Positions 44,912 through 53,861 of a DNA stretch of 64,000 nt are shown here, in pieces. Both the position numbers and the translations under genes were made by a program. The DNA is taken from positions 24,392 to 88,391 of the forward strand of contig CAJQRD010000045.1 in assembly GCA_905480605.1 (NCBI GenBank). Reading direction: 5' to 3'. Position 1 is the stretch's first letter; the number at the start of each line of letters is the position of its first letter. The notes under the pieces are model-generated. The model was not told where the DNA came from. It did not search any database and saw nothing but the letters and a program-made list of their open reading frames with translations. Origin of the DNA: an uncultured Saprospiraceae bacterium. GTDB taxonomy: Bacteria > Bacteroidota > Bacteroidia > Chitinophagales > Saprospiraceae.

Positions 44912-46738
44912 TTACTTCATTATTGTGTAATCCGGGTGAATCATTATCAAAAATGCAGTGTAGTAAGGAATGTATTGCTCCCTCAATATATTATTGTCTT
45001 TGATTGAGGAAACTATATTTTCTTTGGTCTCATCAGACAGTTGACCGTTAGCCAATAATATATCTAAATAGTCAACTAAATCTTCAGGTGCGTACGCCAG
45101 ATCAAGCCACAGTTGATCTGAAAGTTTGGCTTCATAAAACTCAGGATCTAAAACGAAGGCATTCAGAAATGTTTCGTTGAGAATATCTGGTAAGTCAAAA
45201 TTGAAATTGTCATTTAAGTATCCGCGCATCAACATGATCATCATATAGTTGATATAATTCGAGGATGTCGATGAATTTAAAATTTGGAACTCTGGACCTA
45301 CCATATTGTAATAAGCAAACTCAGAATCTGGTACATAATCTGGTTTGAAAAAATTAAATACAGTAGGAGAAGACATTGGATGTTGTCCTGCTAACTGTTC
45401 ATAAAAAAGAGCAGAATTCCAATACCAATCACTTTGAGTTTCTGCTTTCAGAGCTATAGACAATTGTGTTAACCTGGTAATTGGTTCTCTCAGCATTCCA
45501 TTTTCTAAATCCTCAAACCATAAGCAATCCATAGCTTCAGAATCTAAAATTATCGCTTTTACAAACGCTGCCAAGTCACCTCTAACCCCTGAGCCATTGT
45601 CATTAAAAACATGGGCTACTCTCTCAATATACTCTGGACTAGGATTTGATTTTACCAATCTTTGGATCATGCGTTCTGCCAAGAAAGGTCCAACATTTGG
45701 ATGGTTAAATAAATGATCAATAGCCATATCGATATCTTCCATTCCAGATTGACCAGAAGGAACTGTAAAGTTTCCAACCAAATGCTTTTCACCTGGTTCA
45801 TGCCACTCTTCATACATTGCCATCGGATCTACCAAAGAGTATCTTCTAAAATTTTGGCCAAATGTTACATTTGATGCGTCATTCTCATTTGCCCACTTAC
45901 TTCCACTTAGACCTGTAAATACTTTTGCCAATCCTTTGATATCATCATTGTCGTAAGTTGGAATCCACAAGCCTGTAGATGGATCAGTTTTTCTGCTTCC
46001 ATCTAAATTTAATTCATACAAACCAATTGTAAAAAGCTGCATGATTTCTCTAGCATAATTCTCATCAGGATGAATATTTCGAAATTCAATTGTTTTGGGA
46101 TTGTTGATATGACTCAAGTAAAAACCCATAGAAGGATTAAGGGTGACTGCTGTAAGCAAGTCTTTGAAGTTTCCAAATGCATAAAAATTTAGAAAATCAT
46201 AATAGTAAGCCACACCATGTGGATAACCATCTAGGCTTGATCTGTCAGACAAAACCAATATTTCGCTTAAAGCCAAAGTTGTACGTTGCCTCAATTTATC
46301 AGGGCTTCTCATTGTATTGTGCCACCACGCATATCTGAAAAATGCAGGATTCAGATTAAATCGAGCGTTACATTCTGACCCATAAATCTCTTGACAATTC
46401 TCATATAATTCTACGATTATTTGGATTGTAGGTTCTGTATATTTACTCGCTTCAATTTGCATTTGATTGTCAACCCATGCTTCATAACCCATTTCTGTTA
46501 GGCTTTGAATTTCTTCGATTGTGGCACCAAAAGTTGTTTGAGATAAGAATCGTGATGCTCCTTGTATGTCAAGGTCTACACCTGAACCGTCAATTGATTT
46601 AATGGCGTTGCTTTGATCGCTGCTACTGGTAACTGTTACACTTTGAATTTGATCTTGCCCAATATAATCATCATAAATCTGGGCACTCACCACTAAACTA
46701 TAGCAGATTAAGGTGAATAGTGTTATTGTTTTTTTCAT
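44912..46738 (-). CDS. DUF1800 family secreted protein
   Basis: This 608-residue protein has a signal peptide (to about 19). The DUF1800 core begins with 'A-S-R-F-L-S-Q-T-T-F-G-A-T' and has 'WVDNQMQ', 'LSEILVLSDRS', 'N-Y-A-R-E-I-M-Q-L-F-T-I-G-L', 'GLAKVFTGLSG', 'H-E-P-G-E-K-H', 'MIQRLVKSNPSPEYI' and 'REPITRLTQLS'. These are the conserved blocks of the family, whose function is unknown. It is the first gene of the DUF1800-DUF1501-discoidin operon. The 340-bp region to the divergent sigma gene holds the promoter-like element at 46776-46812. Confidence 0.92.
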   Translation of the reverse strand: MKKTITLFTLICYSLVVSAQIYDDYIGQDQIQSVTVTSSSDQSNAIKSIDGSGVDLDIQGASRFLSQTTFGATIEEIQSLTEMGYEAWVDNQMQIEASKYTEPTIQIIVELYENCQEIYGSECNARFNLNPAFFRYAWWHNTMRSPDKLRQRTTLALSEILVLSDRSSLDGYPHGVAYYYDFLNFYAFGNFKDLLTAVTLNPSMGFYLSHINNPKTIEFRNIHPDENYAREIMQLFTIGLYELNLDGSRKTDPSTGLWIPTYDNDDIKGLAKVFTGLSGSKWANENDASNVTFGQNFRRYSLVDPMAMYEEWHEPGEKHLVGNFTVPSGQSGMEDIDMAIDHLFNHPNVGPFLAERMIQRLVKSNPSPEYIERVAHVFNDNGSGVRGDLAAFVKAIILDSEAMDCLWFEDLENGMLREPITRLTQLSIALKAETQSDWYWNSALFYEQLAGQHPMSSPTVFNFFKPDYVPDSEFAYYNMVGPEFQILNSSTSSNYINYMMIMLMRGYLNDNFNFDLPDILNETFLNAFVLDPEFYEAKLSDQLWLDLAYAPEDLVDYLDILLANGQLSDETKENIVSSIKDNNILREQYIPYYTAFLIMIHPDYTIMK

Positions 46739-46775
46739 ATGAATAAATTGAGTATCAATATGATTATTATTGTTT

Positions 46776-46812
46776 TCAAATACTAAGACAACAAGATAGT
46801 AATTTACCCTAC
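46776..46812 (-). promoter_or_regulatory. Predicted ECF-type promoter of the DUF1800 operon
   Basis: On the minus strand GTAGGGTAAATT (46801-46812), then 9 bp, then TTGTCTTAGTATTTGA (46776-46791) end about 38 bp before the ATG. The same two blocks with the same spacing precede fecR at 47706-47742. This suggests recognition by one sigma factor, most simply the ECF gene between them. Confidence 0.7.
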
Positions 46813-47081
46813 TTTATACATTGCTTAAATGTTAATAATGCTTTAGTGTCAACAAAATATTTTGCTAACGACTTTTATTTAGCTATATGATTTAATGCAA
46901 GAATCTGTGTTGCTCTGTACCTTCTTTATGAACTCTGCGGTAAAAAAATCATATAAGCAGATCATCACAGATATCTTTATAAAACAAAGCATTTAACCTT
47001 TTACAAAATAAACTGTCCAAACGTAAAGTAAAACTGTGTATTTTTATTCTTTACTTATAAAATTCATAACTTTTAATTCAT

Positions 47082-47582
47082 TTGACAGAACAAGTAAAAA
47101 AGAAATTATTTGTAAAAACATATGATGAATTGGTGCAAGTCATATTCAACTTCCTTTTTTATAGGTGCGGAAACAGAACACTTGCTGAGGATTATACCCA
47201 AGAAGTATTTATAAAATACTGGGACAAAATGGCTAATGTGCATACAGGTAAAGAAAAGTCATATCTTTTTAAAATAGCAAAAAACATTATCATCAATCAA
47301 ATTGCACACAAGCAGGTTGTCATGAAATTTGAGCAGAATTACAATGCTCATGCTACACCAGACAGCCCTGAATTTATATTGGAAATGAAGGAGTTTAATA
47401 TAAAATTGCAAAATGCTATTGGTGGCTTGACTGAAGGAGAGAGAGAAGTATTTTTAATGAATCGAATTGATGGATATAAGTATAGAGAGATTGCGGAGTT
47501 GCTAGAGATCAGTCAAAAGGCCGTTGAGAAAAGAATGCACAAAGCCTTAATTAAGTTAAGAAAGGTGGTTGAAAAGATATAG
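47082..47582 (+). CDS. ECF-type sigma factor of the FecR/TonB-receptor locus
   Basis: The 166-residue protein has region 2 (about 13-80, 'AEDYTQEVFIKYWDKM') and region 4 (about 110-165, 'LTEGEREVFLMNRIDGYKYREIAELLEISQKAVEKRMHKALIKLRK'), as in the ECF10-like sigma factors of Bacteroidota. The start must be TTG at 47082: no ATG exists after the upstream in-frame stop. It is followed by fecR and a TonB receptor, the standard cell-surface signalling order. Confidence 0.93.
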   Translation: MTEQVKKKLFVKTYDELVQVIFNFLFYRCGNRTLAEDYTQEVFIKYWDKMANVHTGKEKSYLFKIAKNIIINQIAHKQVVMKFEQNYNAHATPDSPEFILEMKEFNIKLQNAIGGLTEGEREVFLMNRIDGYKYREIAELLEISQKAVEKRMHKALIKLRKVVEKI

Positions 47583-47625
47583 AAATGGTACAAACAGAAT
47601 ATAATTTGGTATTTAACGCCTTTTT

Positions 47626-47685
47626 TCAGCAGGGGACCCCTCTCTGGCAGGGATACCTCCCTGCCAGAGAGGGGTCCCCTGCTGA
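47626..47685. repeat. GC-rich perfect hairpin repeat, copy 2
   Basis: Twenty-eight bp arms (47626-47653 and 47658-47685) pair without mismatch around a TACC loop. The core GGGACCCCTCTCTGGCAGGG is far richer in GC than its surroundings. It lies between the sigma and fecR genes and lacks a T tract after it on the plus strand. It is related to 24253-24315. Confidence 0.85.
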
Positions 47686-47705
47686 GCGACAAAATTCATT
47701 AAAAG

Positions 47706-47742
47706 GTAGGGTAAATTTAGATTTGCTTGTCTTAGTATTTGA
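47706..47742 (+). promoter_or_regulatory. Predicted ECF-type promoter of fecR / TonB receptor
   Basis: GTAGGGTAAATT (47706-47717), 9 bp, then TTGTCTTAGTATTTGA (47727-47742) end 15 bp before the fecR ATG. The blocks are identical to those in front of the DUF1800 operon on the other strand. This would let fecR and the receptor be driven separately from the sigma gene. Confidence 0.7.
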
Positions 47743-47757
47743 GAAAAATATAGCAAT

Positions 47758-48669
47758 ATGAGTCATCCAATAGATAAGGATGGAGATTTTTTAACAAAAT
47801 GGCTTGAAAGCGATGGCCATAAATCATTGATGTCAAGTGATGATCATTTTGAGGTATTAAACGATGCCAAGAAAATTATTGATCATGTTGATACTTTTCA
47901 AGCTCCTTCTATTGATAAAGAGGCTTTATTCGCAAAAATAAATTCTGATATTTCTAGTAAAGTTGTTTTTCCTAAAAATCAGTCTTGGTTTCGTTATCTG
48001 GCAGCTGTTGTATTTTTAATTGGGATAGGTGCAGCTATTTTTATTTATTTAAATAACGGTATACAAGTTGAAACACCTCACGGTAAGCATTTCAAACATG
48101 AACTTCCTGATAAATCTAAAGTAATTCTTAATGCCAACTCTCAATTGGCATATCAAAATGACTTCATCAAGAATAGAAAGTTAACGCTAAAAGGCGAAGC
48201 ATTTTTTAATGTAGAAAAAGGTTCTTCTTTTGTAGTTGAAACTGATTTGGGAAAAGTGGAAGTATTAGGGACATCTTTTAATGTCCTGGCCCATAAAGAT
48301 GCTTTCAAAGTATCTTGTAAAACTGGACGTGTTAAAGTAAAAATTAAAAACGAGGAATATATATTAACACCTGGCATGGAAGTTCTGTACTTCAACAATA
48401 AAATTGTTCAGAATATTATTTCGGAATCTTCAATCAATCAATGGGAAAAGGCAGTTACTTCATTTTACAAATCTCCTCTTATAATTATTGTGAGGTCTCT
48501 AGAAGATTGGTATGGTATCGATATTAAATTAGATGATAAACATAGCCTTGAGGAAGTTACGGGTAGTTTTGTACATGATGACCTTGAGAAAGCTCTAAAA
48601 ATGGTATTTTTACCAATGGGTCTTAAGTATGAACTTAAAGACAATAATTTGGTATTGATTCAAGATTAG
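47758..48669 (+). CDS. FecR-type anti-sigma factor
   Basis: The 303-residue protein has a cytosolic anti-sigma head (1-80), one membrane helix (about 81-102), the FecR domain (about 105-205, 'V-E-T-P-H-G-K-H...LPDKSKVILNANSQLAY', 'G-E-A-F-F-N-V', 'VEVLGTSFNVLAH') and a C-terminal DUF4974-like domain (about 225-303). It relays the state of the TonB receptor to the sigma factor. A predicted promoter lies directly upstream. Confidence 0.93.
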   Translation: MSHPIDKDGDFLTKWLESDGHKSLMSSDDHFEVLNDAKKIIDHVDTFQAPSIDKEALFAKINSDISSKVVFPKNQSWFRYLAAVVFLIGIGAAIFIYLNNGIQVETPHGKHFKHELPDKSKVILNANSQLAYQNDFIKNRKLTLKGEAFFNVEKGSSFVVETDLGKVEVLGTSFNVLAHKDAFKVSCKTGRVKVKIKNEEYILTPGMEVLYFNNKIVQNIISESSINQWEKAVTSFYKSPLIIIVRSLEDWYGIDIKLDDKHSLEEVTGSFVHDDLEKALKMVFLPMGLKYELKDNNLVLIQD

Positions 48670-48691
48670 ATTTTTCACTTCAACAATTTAA

Positions 48692-51277
48692 ATGAAACTA
48701 AGGTGTTTTCTTTACTTCCTTTGTTTGTTTTACGCACAAAATCTTGCGTCTCAAGTTACCTTTGAAAAAAACGATTCTATCTCCTTGTCCAGTTTTTTAG
48801 ATATTATTGAGGATCAAGCCAATGTTTCTTTCTCTTATAATTCAGGAGTGCTTGCTGATAAAATTGTTTACATTGAAGAAGGGGAATATAAATTGGACAA
48901 CTTGCTCCTTGGTGTACTTAGTCCAGTAGATTATTACTTTGAATTCCTTGATGAAAAAAATATTGTCATTTTGCCAATTGACAATCAAACTTCAGTCTTT
49001 GTCAATATTTGTGGTTACATCAAAGACTACCAGAACAATCTATTCTTGTCCTACGTAAATATTTATACTGCTGATAATAAATGGGGAACATCAACGGATG
49101 CCAACGGTTACTATGAATTGCGCCTGCCTAGGAAGTATGATTCGTTGACAGCTTCCTTTATTGGGTTTGAAAATTTCATTATTTCTGTGGAGCAGAATAA
49201 AACTAATGATTGTCCAGTCATCTTGTTGCATGAGGATTCAGAAACCTTATCGACAATTGTAATGAGGGAGTATCTTGATGATGGTATTACGCAGTCAGAA
49301 AATACTAAGTCCATCGTTTTAAATCTTGAGAAAATGAATGTTCTTCCAGGACAATTGGATAACGATGTTTTTGCTTCTGTTTTAATGTTGCCAGGAATTA
49401 ATAGTCCTTCAGAATCTCTTGATGGTATTTTTATTCGAGGAGGAACACCAGATCAAAATTTGGTTTTATACGACGATATTCCTGTTTATCATACAAGTCA
49501 TTTATTTGGAACAATTTCAGCTTTTAATCCATTCTTCGTTGATGAAGTTAATGTTTACAGGTCCGCAATAAGCAGTGAGTATGGTGGAAGAGTCTCTGGT
49601 GTGGTAGATATTAAAAGCAAGAGTAAAATTCCAAAGAAGATGCATTTTGGTATGGGTATAGATATGATTCATGCACATTTTGATTTTGAGACTCCACTGT
49701 GGAAAAATTCTGCACTTTATATTTCATTTCGTAGGAGCATAACGGAGATATGGGCATCACCAACTTTCTTAAGTTATGCAGATTGGATTTTCCAGGGTTC
49801 CAAAGTCGACCCTGAACGGTTTGCAGCTAATGATTTAGAATTCAATGATTTATTTGCATTTAATGATGCCAATTTAAAATGGGTGTATAATTTACCTAAA
49901 GATAGATTTGAGTTGAGCACCTTTGGTACTCTAAATAAGCTAAATTATTCAACGGCCTTACCCAATCGAAATGCTTTTGTTTTGGATCAACTAGATTTGA
50001 AAAACGGTGGAGCTAAAATCTCGTGGGAGAGAGATTGGGCGGATGATTTGACATCTAATGTGATAATAACAAATGCTGAGTATGATTATAAATATGATAT
50101 TTTTTTGGAGTTTCCCAATTGGATGTTGGATTCTTTAGATCGTGGTTTTTCTAAAAACAGAATCAAAGATGGTAGTTTTGAATTGAGTTTTGATTGGGCA
50201 CCAAAAGAATATCAGAATTTTAAAATGGGATATCAATTCACTGAAAACGATATCAGTTTTGAGTTTGGCCAAAGAATGTCAGGTGTTTTTGAATCAGAGA
50301 AACAAACGTTTGAACATGCTTTACACACTTTGTTTGGTGAGTATTCTTTGGCATTACCAAATATTGTCGATATGGACATTGGCTTGAGATTACAAAACAG
50401 TCCAATCTTGGAAAAGAGATACTTTGAACCTCGAATTTCTGTGGTAACAAGATTGAGTGAAAATATGCGATTGAAAGCCAGTACCAGCAAACAGTTTCAG
50501 TTTGTAAGTCAATTGGTTGCCTTTGATATAAATGATGTAGGATTTAACAATCAAATCTGGGTAGCTTCAGATGAAGAAATAATTCCTGTCATTGAATCCA
50601 ATCAGTGGGTAGGTGGAATAATTTATGAAAAGGACGATTGGACCTTAGATACTGAAGGCTACGTCAAGGAGTTGGTTGGTATTACATCGTTCTCTGCTTT
50701 GTCTGAATTGTCTGCCCCATATGCTCAAGGCAAATCCAAAGTAAGAGGTATTGATGTATTGCTGAAACGAAGGTTTAAAAATTTCAGATCATGGATCAGT
50801 TATACATTATCAGAAACGCTTTATGAGTTTCCCACAATTCCTCCTGGTGTATTTCCAGCTCCTCACGATCAACAGCATGTTTTGCAATGGGTGAATATCT
50901 ATAAGGATGGGCCATGGGAGTTTTCAGTAGGTGTCAATTTTAGAACAGGCTTGCCTTTTAGAGATGCCAGTGGTATTGCATTGGAAGAAAATAGCATGGG
51001 AGAACTGGTCCCACGAATCCAATACAACGAATTAAACTCCAGTCGACTGGGCCCCTATTTTAGAACTGACGCATCTGTGATTTATAACTTCGGAAGTATC
51101 CAATCTGGCAAAGGATTTGTTGGAATGTCTATACAGAATGTTACCAACAGAGCTAACGTATTGGGTAGAGACTTCTATAGAGGTAATGCAACTGCTAATG
51201 GTTCTCCAATACTTTTATCTACTGACGAATTGGGGTTGCGATTTACGCCTAATGTAAGTGTCGGGGTTCGGTGGTAG
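48692..51277 (+). CDS. TonB-dependent receptor with STN and carboxypeptidase-like domains
   Basis: The 861-residue outer-membrane receptor has a signal peptide (to about 20), an STN signalling domain (about 25-97) that should contact FecR, and a CarboxypepD_reg-like domain (about 105-192, 'VNICGYIKDYQ...YELRLPRKYDSLTASFIGFENF'). The plug follows (about 205-310, 'IFIRGGTPDQNLVLYDDIPVYH', 'GGRVSGVVDIKSK'), and then a barrel that ends in Val-Arg-Trp. There is no SusD partner next to it, so it is not a standard polysaccharide locus. The substrate is unknown, and the link with DUF1800/DUF1501 is through the shared promoter motif. It is 22 bp after fecR. Confidence 0.93.
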   Translation: MKLRCFLYFLCLFYAQNLASQVTFEKNDSISLSSFLDIIEDQANVSFSYNSGVLADKIVYIEEGEYKLDNLLLGVLSPVDYYFEFLDEKNIVILPIDNQTSVFVNICGYIKDYQNNLFLSYVNIYTADNKWGTSTDANGYYELRLPRKYDSLTASFIGFENFIISVEQNKTNDCPVILLHEDSETLSTIVMREYLDDGITQSENTKSIVLNLEKMNVLPGQLDNDVFASVLMLPGINSPSESLDGIFIRGGTPDQNLVLYDDIPVYHTSHLFGTISAFNPFFVDEVNVYRSAISSEYGGRVSGVVDIKSKSKIPKKMHFGMGIDMIHAHFDFETPLWKNSALYISFRRSITEIWASPTFLSYADWIFQGSKVDPERFAANDLEFNDLFAFNDANLKWVYNLPKDRFELSTFGTLNKLNYSTALPNRNAFVLDQLDLKNGGAKISWERDWADDLTSNVIITNAEYDYKYDIFLEFPNWMLDSLDRGFSKNRIKDGSFELSFDWAPKEYQNFKMGYQFTENDISFEFGQRMSGVFESEKQTFEHALHTLFGEYSLALPNIVDMDIGLRLQNSPILEKRYFEPRISVVTRLSENMRLKASTSKQFQFVSQLVAFDINDVGFNNQIWVASDEEIIPVIESNQWVGGIIYEKDDWTLDTEGYVKELVGITSFSALSELSAPYAQGKSKVRGIDVLLKRRFKNFRSWISYTLSETLYEFPTIPPGVFPAPHDQQHVLQWVNIYKDGPWEFSVGVNFRTGLPFRDASGIALEENSMGELVPRIQYNELNSSRLGPYFRTDASVIYNFGSIQSGKGFVGMSIQNVTNRANVLGRDFYRGNATANGSPILLSTDELGLRFTPNVSVGVRW

Positions 51278-51583
51278 ATTGTTTTTATTTCTTAATGAAT
51301 ATTATTGGGAGTTATTTTCAAGTGTTTGTATAAAATTAATCATTGGATTGGTAATTTTACATGACATAAACGCTAAATCAATCAGTGTCTCACTTTTTTT
51401 TCTTCATCTTTTATATTTTCACCTTGTATATATAGAATTTACTTAATTTTTCATTTGTTGGGAATAATTAATCGAAGCAAGTTGTTTTCCTTTTTAAATT
51501 TTTCCTACTATAGCCGGAAATTGATACAAACTAAGGGCCAATAAGTAATTATTAATTTACAACTATAATTTATAAATTTTTTA

Positions 51584-51992
51584 TTGTTTTTAGTTCTTGC
51601 CATAGTGTTTTTTACTTCATATGAAAAAGGTGTTGAAGGTGATATTAGTCAAAAGTATCTTGTAGTTTAAGAGGGTGTATCTGGATTAAATGGTAGGAAT
51701 GGAAAGATCACATGTGAAGATTTTGATTTTGTAAATGGACAACAAGTAGGCCGTTTAATTGTCACAAATCAATTTTCAGTTCCTTTAGATGTTTGTTATA
51801 ACGGTTTTACCGTTGTTGAGTTTTATATAAATGGAGAAAGGTGTTTTTCTGAAGAGATATAATGCAGGATAGATGGTTGAATCTAAAGCATACTTTGGGC
51901 CTGATAAGTGTTTTATTTATTTTAGAACACCAACTTTTCGTTCTGCTATTAATGTGTATCTACCTTTAATAAATTGGTTTGAAACCATCTAA
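51584..51992 (+). pseudogene. Broken small exported-protein gene
   Basis: From TTG 51584 a hydrophobic leader ('LFLVLAIVFFTSYEKG') runs to TAA at 51668-51670. The same frame continues with 'EGVSGLNGRNGKITCEDFDFVNGQQVGRLIVTNQFSVPLDVCYNGFTVVEFYINGERCFSEEI' to 51862. A second frame from ATG 51873 reads 'MVESKAYFGPDKCFIYFRTPTFRSAINVYLPLINWFETI' to 51992. Together they suggest one gene with a stop and a frameshift. No family is recognised. The remaining parts of 51278-52180 show only the marC terminator. Confidence 0.5.
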
Positions 51993-52085
51993 GTTTTACA
52001 ATGAATATCAAACCTTATGATCCATTCTTTTCTTATATAGAATCCCTAAAACGTTGATATGTATATTTTTAATTTAGCCTTATAA

Positions 52086-52118
52086 AAAAATCCCCGTGCA
52101 CTTCAGCCGGGGATTTTT
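52086..52118. terminator. Rho-independent terminator downstream of marC
   Basis: AAATCCCCG (52088-52096) pairs perfectly with CGGGGATTT (52108-52116) around an 11-nt loop, with T runs on both strands. Confidence 0.85.
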
Positions 52119-52180
52119 CACAATATTTAAAAAATCAGTTATTCATACTTTATGTTGGCTACACAACTTGTAGCTCAAGA

Positions 52181-52741
52181 TTATATGTTATTGCGTACGA
52201 TCTGAATTGAGATCGCCAATAACAAAATGCCGAATACTTTTCTTAAAGTATTGGTTACTTGAGGTGAAAGTTTTTTCGCCATCCAATCCGTTGACATTAA
52301 AACGATGTAAATGATCAAAACGTTGATCAATATACCGCCAATTATGCTTGTACTGTCATATTGAACCTTTAAAGATATAATAGTCGTCAATGTTCCAGCA
52401 CCTGCCAGTAATGGAAAAGCAATAGGAACTATACTTCCAGTCCCGCCTTCAATATCTTCTTCTTTGAAAAATCTAATGCCCAAAATCATCTCTAATCCAA
52501 TAAAGAACATGACCAATGAACCTGCTAAAGCAAATGAAGAAATCTCAATGCCAAACAATCCTAAGATTGCAGCTCCAAAAAATAAGAAGCTAATCATAAT
52601 TATGCCACTAACTATTGTGGTTGTTTTGGCATTAATTACTACCCCTTCTTTTTTCATATTAATAATAATGGGCACATTTCCAATCATATCGATGACTGAA
52701 AAAAGTATTACTGATACTGATAAAATAGCGCCTAAATTCAT
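52181..52741 (-). CDS. MarC family integral membrane protein
   Basis: This 186-residue protein has six hydrophobic helices. It starts 'SVSVILFSVIDMIGNVPIIINM', where D-x-x-G-N-x-P is the MarC/UPF0056 signature, and has a central 'P-L-A-G-A-G-T-L-T-T-I-I-S-L'. The family may transport amino acids or other small molecules; the name does not prove antibiotic resistance. It is divergent from an Lrp-type regulator gene 310 bp away, which may control it. Confidence 0.88.
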   Translation of the reverse strand: MNLGAILSVSVILFSVIDMIGNVPIIINMKKEGVVINAKTTTIVSGIIMISFLFFGAAILGLFGIEISSFALAGSLVMFFIGLEMILGIRFFKEEDIEGGTGSIVPIAFPLLAGAGTLTTIISLKVQYDSTSIIGGILINVLIIYIVLMSTDWMAKKLSPQVTNTLRKVFGILLLAISIQIVRNNI

Positions 52742-52999
52742 CTCTTTTCCTTTTGTAAATTATATAATCTCTTTTCTAATAAGGTATTATCATTTCCTTA
52801 TGGGCTGATGTCAAATAGAACTTATCAAACTAACTTTTTTAAACTGAATCCGCATTGACGTCATATTTGTTGTTCAGTGACGCTTTTATAAAAATGAACT
52901 CAATATTAAATTAATGTTAACTCAAATAGTTTCATTATAACGCAAAATTATATAGTTTAAATAAAATATACTACTATATTTATCATATCATGTACATTA

Positions 53000-53027
53000 T
53001 GACTTAAAATTACTGTTTACTAAGTCA
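53000..53027. promoter_or_regulatory. Possible Lrp-type operator
   Basis: TGACTTA (53000-53006) and TAAGTCA (53021-53027) form an inverted repeat with centres 21 bp apart, about two helix turns. It lies 25 bp before the Lrp-type gene start in the marC-lrp divergent region (52742-53051), which shows no other structure. Confidence 0.45.
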
Positions 53028-53051
53028 AAATGACCAAAATATTTATTTAAA

Positions 53052-53519
53052 ATGGAAGAAAAAATAAAACTTGACCCTTTTGACCACAGAATCGTAAAAG
53101 AATTGACAGCAGATGCCAGAATACCGTTCACTCAATTGGCCAAAAAACTTAAGGTTTCAAATACCCTTGTACATCAACGTATTGCAAAATTGAAAGAGGC
53201 TAAAATTATAAATAACGCCACCTTCAGGTTAGAACCTTGGATTTTGGGTTATGAAACATCTGCTTATGTTCAGATCATGCTCACTAACGCCAAACTGCAC
53301 AGAGAAGTAGAATCGAAACTACAAGAAATACCTGAGATCGTAGAGTGTGTCAACATCGCAGGACGGTATGCCTTAATAGTGAGAATATTTGCGATTAACA
53401 ATAGACACCTTCGAGATATTATATATGAAAAAATACAACCCATTGAAGGCGTGGAAGGGACAAATACCACTATGTGCTTTGAGACAGCGTTTGTTAGAAA
53501 TATCCCGTTACCTGAGTAA
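53052..53519 (+). CDS. Lrp/AsnC family transcriptional regulator
   Basis: The 155-residue protein has an N-terminal winged helix-turn-helix (about 8-55, 'LDPFDHRIVKELTADARIPFTQLAKKLKVSNTLVHQRIAKLKEAKII') and a RAM ligand-binding domain (about 68-150). The RAM domain includes 'YVQIMLTNAKLHREVESKLQEIPEIVECVNIAGRYALIVRI'. Family members sense amino acids and work as octamers. A divergent marC gene and an inverted repeat upstream suggest self-control and control of marC; that part is inference. Confidence 0.93.
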   Translation: MEEKIKLDPFDHRIVKELTADARIPFTQLAKKLKVSNTLVHQRIAKLKEAKIINNATFRLEPWILGYETSAYVQIMLTNAKLHREVESKLQEIPEIVECVNIAGRYALIVRIFAINNRHLRDIIYEKIQPIEGVEGTNTTMCFETAFVRNIPLPE

Positions 53520-53861
53520 TAGGTTTTAATTTGGAAACTCTATTTCGGTTGTTCAAGATTCTGCATGGTAAAATGTATATTAGAAAATTTGTCAAAATGG
53601 TAAGAGGGTAGAATGGAATACGTAATATTAAAAATTCTGAAAAATGTAAACATCTATAGATAATTTAATTTTAATCAAGACTTATAATTTGTTTTATCTC
53701 TGTTCTTTTTTTGAATATAAGAATCAATGCATATCTTAAAAAGAGCGTTATATTTAAAATATGTATTGGCGTTGAAAAGTGCAATTAGTAACCCTTGCTC
53801 AATAATTCCTTTAAGCGTATTATTGCTAACATCTATTGATTTGAGATTATAAACTGATAAC
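53520..53861. other. Intergenic region with only a doubtful short frame
   Basis: AT-rich spacer. A 62-codon minus-strand frame (53675-53863) overlaps the start of the next gene by 2 bp, has no visible ribosome site or family pattern, and is not called as a gene. Confidence 0.5.

Noticed and set aside
47626..47685. Hairpin as a terminator between the sigma and fecR genes
   Set aside because: No T tract follows on the plus strand and a related copy exists elsewhere, so a dispersed repeat fits better.
48692..51277. Polysaccharide utilisation locus (SusC/SusD)
   Set aside because: No SusD-like lipoprotein and no glycoside hydrolase genes are adjacent; only the ECF/FecR/TonB receptor set is present.
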